Position numbers and translations under genes: made by a program. The notes beneath the pieces were generated by a model. That model did not search any database. It saw only the letters and a list, made by a program, of their open reading frames with translations, and had not been told where the DNA came from. 9,708 nucleotides of DNA, taken from assembly GCA_016293065.1 (NCBI GenBank), contig JAEDEY010000080.1:1-9708 (forward strand), read 5' to 3'. Shown here in pieces: positions 6,042-9,708 of the stretch; position 1 is the stretch's first letter, and each line of letters begins with the position of its first letter. The DNA comes from Bacteroidales bacterium. GTDB lineage: Bacteria; Bacteroidota; Bacteroidia; Bacteroidales; UBA3663.

Positions 6042-6347
6042 TTAGTATTCATAATCCAGACAGGTGCGCTGAATCGTGTATGGGCGAACCTTGCCGTTTG
6101 CCACAGTCTGATGTTCTGGATGCTGGGCATAGATCTTTAATGCCTCTGGACTCTCCAGCACGCTGTCGAGCATAAGATCGCAGTTCGAAGAGTCGATACG
6201 TCCGTCGATGTTGACTGTTACCTCAACGAGACCAGGGACTTTTCCCACAAGACCTTCAAGACCTGCCTTGATTTCTTTCTTTATTGACTGTTTTTCTTCT
6301 GGTGAAAGCTCTTCTTTGAGCTTCCATAATATCACGTGTCTAACCAT
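6042..6347 (-). CDS. Dabb-family (stress-responsive alpha/beta barrel) protein
   Basis: This 101-residue protein opens with MVRHVILWKLKEELSPEE, the typical start of the dimeric alpha/beta-barrel Dabb family, which is nearly all one domain of about 95-100 residues. The family fold continues with PGLVEVTVNID, a conserved DLMLDSVLESPEAL segment, and YAQHPEHQTVANGKVRPY. The family has no single biochemical role: some members are plant stress proteins and others are fungal or bacterial enzymes. The protein is cytoplasmic and probably dimeric. It lies 34 bases after the nicotinamidase-like gene and about 59 bases before the ATG of the SprT-like gene. A possible internal promoter overlaps the stop codon of the upstream gene. 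No link to NAD metabolism can be read from the sequence. Confidence 0.86.
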   Translation of the reverse strand: MVRHVILWKLKEELSPEEKQSIKKEIKAGLEGLVGKVPGLVEVTVNIDGRIDSSNCDLMLDSVLESPEALKIYAQHPEHQTVANGKVRPYTIQRTCLDYEY

Positions 6348-6376
6348 ACTGATAAGTATTTATTGTTTCTTGGACG

Positions 6377-6384
6377 CAAAATTA
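6377..6384 (-). promoter_or_regulatory. Possible internal promoter (-7 box) for the Dabb and SprT-like genes
   Basis: The minus-strand sequence TAATTTTG (6384-6377) matches TAnnTTTG and overlaps the TAA of the upstream nicotinamidase-like gene. Its distance to the Dabb ATG (30 bases) equals that of the well-formed GH43-CBM6 promoter to its ATG (29 bases). The only -33 candidate is a TTG 23 bases upstream, so the site may be weak. Confidence 0.4.
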
Positions 6385-7059
6385 CTTGACATTTGCCTTG
6401 CACCATTCAATAAACTCTGCCTCTGCCTTGTCGTCAAACTGTGCAGTGTATTGGTATAATACATTGATCTTGCTTGGAGCTATTGCTTCTTTTTCAATCA
6501 AGCCCTTGAGGGTGTTCTGCACGCATACTGTACCTACAACACCGCATACGTCGAGGGTTTTGGTTTTTGCAAGGGCATTCTTTATGAAGGCTGCATTCTC
6601 TTCATTGTCGAGCGACGAGTATTCGTCTTTTTCTTTCAGTTGACCTTTGAGAATGAATTTCACCTTGTCTTCCTTCATCCAGCGTAACAGTTCGGTCATC
6701 AATGGTTCGGTGACAAGAGCTCCGGTAGTGAAAGCTACGCAATGCTCAGGCCATGGTCCGCCATATTCGGCGAAAGAAGAGTGATTGACTGTGTGCCAGT
6801 CGAGCGATACGAGAATATGGTCGTAGTAGTCGAGTGGGAGAGACTTGAGATAAGAAGCAAGGGAATCCATGCGAGCTTGTGAGCCGGCTACAGGCAATGA
6901 GCCAGTATCCATGAATCCGTTCTGAGGATCGACGATGAAGAGGTTTCTTTCCATAGCTTCAGCAGTTGTAGTTTCTTCGATGTTTGTTTCACTTTCAGGC
7001 GCAGATGTGCAAGCTGTCATCAATGCGGCAGCAGCGAGCGCGATAATTGACTTTTTCAT
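6382..7059 (-). CDS. pncA: Nicotinamidase-like isochorismatase-family lipoprotein
   Basis: This 225-residue protein has the nicotinamidase active site. The catalytic triad is Asp44 (FIVDPQNGF), Lys138 (FILKGQ) and Cys179 (GVVGTVCVQNT). The metal ligands are Asp87, His89 and His93 (SLDWHTVNHSSF) and His106 (GGPWPEHC). Known family reaction: nicotinamide to nicotinate plus ammonia. Unusually, the N-terminus is a lipoprotein signal (KK, alanine-rich core, LMTAC) with the lipidated Cys at 17, then an acidic linker (18-35). That predicts anchoring outside the cytoplasm. Met36 begins exactly at the enzyme domain, so a second cytoplasmic form from an internal start is conceivable, although no clear ribosome site precedes it. 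The gene follows pncB by 12 bases, which supports a role in NAD salvage; the symbol denotes function by homology. Activity on a related amide is the alternative. Confidence 0.85.
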   Translation of the reverse strand: MKKSIIALAAAALMTACTSAPESETNIEETTTAEAMERNLFIVDPQNGFMDTGSLPVAGSQARMDSLASYLKSLPLDYYDHILVSLDWHTVNHSSFAEYGGPWPEHCVAFTTGALVTEPLMTELLRWMKEDKVKFILKGQLKEKDEYSSLDNEENAAFIKNALAKTKTLDVCGVVGTVCVQNTLKGLIEKEAIAPSKINVLYQYTAQFDDKAEAEFIEWCKANVK

Positions 7060-7071
7060 TTTGTTTATGAT

Positions 7072-8265
7072 TTATTTGATTTGAGAAATTATGTAGTTGC
7101 ACTTTTCCTTGTTGCCAAGTGTCTTTCCGTTGTCGCATGAGAGCTTGATGCAGTCATGCCACTCGCGGCTTTCTGTGATTCGGCCACGGGTAAGTTTGAC
7201 AACGATATTCGATGGTGCAGCATCGTTGACGTCGCATGTGATGTAAGTGCCTACGCCGTATGAGTCCTTGACACGTCCTGCGCAGTAATTATGAATCTCT
7301 ATGCATCGGTCAATATTGAGGCCGTTGCTGAATACTACCTGCTTTGATGCGGGATCAATGCCGAGTTGATGATACTTCTCTATGATCTTCTCGATCTGCT
7401 CTTCTTCAATACCGCTATCGACGCGTAGTCCGCTGTACATCATCGCCATGCGTTTCGAAAGATTCTTGAAGAAGACATTATCGCCGAAGCAGTCGTAGAG
7501 GTAGATTCCGTTGTTGCCGTCATATACATCGCTGAACTTCTTCATCACGTTGTAGTTGCATTCGAAGACACCGCTGACAATCTCTTCGAAAGAAATGATC
7601 TGATGGCTGAGTGTGCCAAGTGGTTTCAACCCAAGACGCATGGCAAACCACACATTGCTTGTGCCTGTGAAGACTCCTGGCCATTGCTTCGAGTCATATA
7701 CCTGCTTCATTGCCTTGAGTACCATGCCTTGATGGTCGAACGAGAATCGGCGGCGTGTGCCCATATCACCTAATGTGAGACCTGCGCCAAAGATTCTCTC
7801 GCTCTTTGCTATGGCTTTGGCATGTTCGGCTTGAAGGTCGTATCTATCTACATCACCATTGAGAGTGTGCATAAGCTCGGAGATGCAGGATAGGATTGGC
7901 ATTTCCCACATTATGGTACTGAACCATTTACCACTGATCTTGATGCTGAGATGACCTTCTTCATCTTGAGTGATTGATACTTCGGCAGGGTTGAACCTAT
8001 AGCCGCGGAGGAAAGAAAAATACCAAATCGGAAGCCATACCAGATTCTTTGTCATAAAATCAACCTCCTGATCGGTAATCTGGACTCCTGCCATGAAGTT
8101 TATCTGCTCCTGGAGAAGCTTGTCAAACCCTTTCGGATAACAGGTGTTGTTGCGATCAAAGAACGTGTATTCTACTTCGGCTCTCGGATATTGCTGCATT
8201 ATATAATATTGACAACTGAAAGTATATAGGTCGTTGTCTGTGAAATGTGTGATAATTTGTCGCAT
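7072..8265 (-). CDS. pncB: Nicotinate phosphoribosyltransferase
   Basis: This 397-residue protein matches the bacterial PncB length of about 400. It joins nicotinate to phosphoribosyl pyrophosphate, with ATP hydrolysis, to give nicotinate mononucleotide in the Preiss-Handler route to NAD. The visible motifs are HFTDNDLYTFS near the N-terminus, MGTRRRFSFDHQ (168-179), GTSNV (201-205) and GTLSH (217-221). His221 corresponds to the histidine that is phosphorylated in the enterobacterial enzyme. YDCFGDN, LRVDSG and SNGLN follow in the phosphate-binding half. There is no signal peptide, so it is cytoplasmic. It is the first gene of a minus-strand run, with the nicotinamidase-like gene 12 bases downstream, and it has a well-formed promoter 20 bases before its ATG. 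It is divergent from the symporter gene. Confidence 0.95.
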   Translation of the reverse strand: MRQIITHFTDNDLYTFSCQYYIMQQYPRAEVEYTFFDRNNTCYPKGFDKLLQEQINFMAGVQITDQEVDFMTKNLVWLPIWYFSFLRGYRFNPAEVSITQDEEGHLSIKISGKWFSTIMWEMPILSCISELMHTLNGDVDRYDLQAEHAKAIAKSERIFGAGLTLGDMGTRRRFSFDHQGMVLKAMKQVYDSKQWPGVFTGTSNVWFAMRLGLKPLGTLSHQIISFEEIVSGVFECNYNVMKKFSDVYDGNNGIYLYDCFGDNVFFKNLSKRMAMMYSGLRVDSGIEEEQIEKIIEKYHQLGIDPASKQVVFSNGLNIDRCIEIHNYCAGRVKDSYGVGTYITCDVNDAAPSNIVVKLTRGRITESREWHDCIKLSCDNGKTLGNKEKCNYIISQIK

Positions 8266-8284
8266 GTTTGCTTGATTTTTCTGA

Positions 8285-8316
8285 CAAAATTATAGTATTT
8301 TTTATTATTATCCAAA
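8285..8316 (-). promoter_or_regulatory. Bacteroidetes-type promoter for the pncB operon
   Basis: On the minus strand TTTG (8316-8313) is followed after 20 bases by TAATTTTG (8292-8285). Both boxes and the spacing match the consensus. The -7 box ends 20 bases before the ATG, implying a leader of only about 13 bases. Confidence 0.78.
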
Positions 8317-8344
8317 GTTTATGTGTTTTTTCTTGATAAATATT

Positions 8345-8352
8345 TATCTTTG
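8345..8352 (+). promoter_or_regulatory. -7 box of the symporter promoter
   Basis: TATCTTTG matches TAnnTTTG, and its last base is 20 bases before the ATG at 8372. The -33 position falls at about 8320-8325 (TATGTG), a poor match to TTTG and directly beside the -33 box of the divergent pncB promoter. Because transcription would begin near 8359, the in-frame ATG at 8321 cannot be the start from this promoter. Confidence 0.6.
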
Positions 8353-8371
8353 TGCCAAAAACTATACATAT

Positions 8372-9595
8372 ATGGCAGACAAGAAACAATTATTATTTTG
8401 GATTTCGGCTCTTTCTTTGGGTGCCGTACTCGGATTACTCCACATCAATTGGGTCAACGAACTTGCCAATTTTGTGGCATCGGTATATACAAGGCTGTTT
8501 CAGATACTTGCTGCTCCAACTATTGCTTTGGCAATTGTCACCACCCTGTCGTCATTGGGCATGCAGAAAGATACGGGTAGGATTTTTCGACGCACTATCA
8601 CATATACCTTGCTCACTACTGTGTGTTCGGCATTGGTCGGCTTAGGGCTTTATTTTATCATACGCCCCGATTCGCTTCCTGAGCAGATAGTCAATTTGGG
8701 AATTGCTTCCACTGTTGAAGGTGTCAAACCAGAATCATCTATCTACGACCATATTCTTTCTGTTATACCGACCAATATGGTTCAGCCGTTTCTTGAAGGT
8801 AATGTATTGTCAATTCTGCTACTCGCAGCATCAGTTGGTCTGGGACTTTCGGTAATGAGGGAATCTGATGCAAAGAAGACTCTGGTCAATATGGTAAATG
8901 GATTGCAGGATCTGTTGTTCATACTGATTAAGGCTCTCGTCAGAACATTGCCATTAGGTATCGTGGCTTTTGCTGCTCAGCTCACTGCTTCACATGTAGA
9001 AGGACTTGGTGGTGCCTTAGGTAAGTATGTGCTCGTGATTCTTGGAGGAAATATCATACAGTTTTTTGTTGTCTTGCCTTTGTTCCTGCTGGCACGAGGT
9101 CTTAATCCATTATATATTTTAAAAGGTATGGCACCTGCTGTATTGATGGCTTTTTTTACAAAGTCGAGCGCAGCAACGCTTCCTGTGACAATGCAGTCGG
9201 CTGAACAGAACCTTAATGTCAAGCAAAAAGTGTCGCGATTTGTATTGCCCATATGCACTACTATTAATATGAATGGTTGTGCGGCTTTCATCCTTGTGAC
9301 ATCATTATATGTAATGCAGAATGGAGGTTTGATATCGTTCGAAGAACCACTTGTGTCTTTGCTTCCGACATTGATGTTGTGGCTTGCTATTTCGGTCATT
9401 GCGGCAATTGGAAATGCAGGAGTTCCTATGGGATGCTATTTCCTTACTTTCTCTCTGATGTCTGGAATAGGTGCACCACTAAGTATTATGGGTATCATTT
9501 TGCCAATTTTTACGGTAATAGATATGGTGGAGACTGCCGAAAACGTATGGTCAGACTCGTGTGTGTGCAATATGGTCAATAAAGATATGGTATAG
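8372..9595 (+). CDS. Dicarboxylate/amino acid:cation symporter family protein
   Basis: This 407-residue inner-membrane protein is of the usual length for the sodium:dicarboxylate symporter (SDF) family. The start is the ATG at 8372 (MADKKQLLFW); an in-frame ATG at 8321 lies upstream of the predicted transcript start. Family landmarks: the N-terminal helices, LAAPTIALAIVTTLSSLG in the third helix, hairpin-1 tip KSSAATLP (264-271), the seventh-helix motif TINMNGCA (297-304), hairpin-2 GNAGVPMG, and the eighth helix IDMVETAENVWSDSC (383-397). By alignment to the archaeal aspartate transporter GltPh, Asp384, Asn391 and Asp395 keep its Asp394, Asn401 and Asp405. The acid-binding Arg397 is replaced by Glu387, and NMDGT becomes NMNGC. 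The fold is therefore sure, but an acidic substrate is doubtful. It is divergent from pncB. No clear terminator follows before the window ends. Confidence 0.9.
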   Translation: MADKKQLLFWISALSLGAVLGLLHINWVNELANFVASVYTRLFQILAAPTIALAIVTTLSSLGMQKDTGRIFRRTITYTLLTTVCSALVGLGLYFIIRPDSLPEQIVNLGIASTVEGVKPESSIYDHILSVIPTNMVQPFLEGNVLSILLLAASVGLGLSVMRESDAKKTLVNMVNGLQDLLFILIKALVRTLPLGIVAFAAQLTASHVEGLGGALGKYVLVILGGNIIQFFVVLPLFLLARGLNPLYILKGMAPAVLMAFFTKSSAATLPVTMQSAEQNLNVKQKVSRFVLPICTTINMNGCAAFILVTSLYVMQNGGLISFEEPLVSLLPTLMLWLAISVIAAIGNAGVPMGCYFLTFSLMSGIGAPLSIMGIILPIFTVIDMVETAENVWSDSCVCNMVNKDMV

Positions 9596-9616
9596 TTTGA
9601 GCTGCAAAACAAAAGA

Positions 9617-9649
9617 TTTGCAATATGAGATTTCCAATAATTAGCTTTG
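9617..9649 (+). promoter_or_regulatory. Promoter-like sequence at the right edge
   Basis: TTTG (9617-9620) is followed after 21 bases by TAGCTTTG (9642-9649), matching the Bacteroidetes consensus. No start codon with a sustained frame follows in the remaining 59 bases, so the gene would begin beyond the window. The palindrome TTTTTTCGAAAAAA (9678-9691) lies in its would-be leader. Confidence 0.4.
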
Positions 9650-9708
9650 CAAGGGCCGTTTTTCAGCTATTTTAATGTTTTTTCGAAAAAAGTCACAAAA
9701 ATATTTGG

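Noticed and set aside
8321..8371. Extended start for the symporter at the in-frame ATG at 8321
   Set aside because: The extension contains the likely -7 box (8345-8352), and transcription would begin after it. Family members begin near the MADKKQ position.
9678..9691. Palindrome TTTTTTCGAAAAAA at the right edge, considered as a terminator for the symporter
   Set aside because: The stem would be only A-T pairs with at most a CG centre and no loop. It lies after a promoter-like sequence, so it is not a convincing terminator.
1..9708. CRISPR arrays, toxin-antitoxin or other defence genes, integrases, tRNA or rRNA genes
   Set aside because: None was seen on reading both strands. All long frames are explained by the eight genes listed, so a hidden defence or mobile system is unlikely here.

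Overview
The window reads as a chromosomal stretch from a Bacteroidales bacterium, plausibly Prevotellaceae, although the genus is a guess. The evidence is several promoters of the Bacteroidetes type (TTTG, about 20 bases, then TAnnTTTG), start codons mostly without a Shine-Dalgarno sequence, exported family-43 glycoside hydrolases with accessory carbohydrate-binding domains, and lipoproteins with short TAC-type lipoboxes. I see no rRNA, tRNA, CRISPR array, insertion sequence or phage gene.

Layout. (1) Bases 2-502 (+): the 3' part of a small acidic lipoprotein with Gly-Tyr-x-Asp repeats, closed by a strong hairpin terminator. (2) Bases 594-5072: a plant-polysaccharide cluster. A GH43-CBM6 enzyme on the minus strand diverges from a plus-strand pair: an exported beta-sandwich protein of unknown function, then 3 bases later a GH43 arabinanase-like enzyme with a ricin-type trefoil. 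The 225-base divergent region carries promoters and a 12-base motif repeated in front of both start codons. (3) Bases 5073-5283: a convergent intergenic region holding a perfect 18-bp hairpin at the centre of a 114-base imperfect inverted repeat. (4) Bases 5284-8265 (-): an operon-like run in transcription order pncB (nicotinate phosphoribosyltransferase), a nicotinamidase-like lipoprotein, a Dabb-domain protein and a SprT-like zinc metalloprotein. (5) Bases 8372-9595 (+): a dicarboxylate/amino acid:cation symporter family protein, divergent from pncB and sharing a 106-base promoter region with it. The right edge holds a promoter-like sequence for a gene beyond the window.

How the genes fit together. 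The GH43 cluster probably trims arabinose-containing side chains or arabinan outside the cytoplasm. It has no SusC/SusD pair or regulator in view, so it is either a small satellite locus or the edge of a larger one. The pncB/nicotinamidase pair encodes two consecutive steps of NAD salvage (nicotinamide to nicotinate to nicotinate mononucleotide). The odd point is that the first enzyme carries a lipoprotein signal, which would place it on the other side of the inner membrane from PncB. The symporter departs from the archetypal aspartate transporter at several substrate- and sodium-site positions, so its substrate is open.

I found no convincing new multi-gene system. The best leads are the exported nicotinamidase, the duplicated leader motif, the large inverted repeat, the unassigned beta-sandwich protein coupled to the arabinanase, and the symporter's altered binding site.
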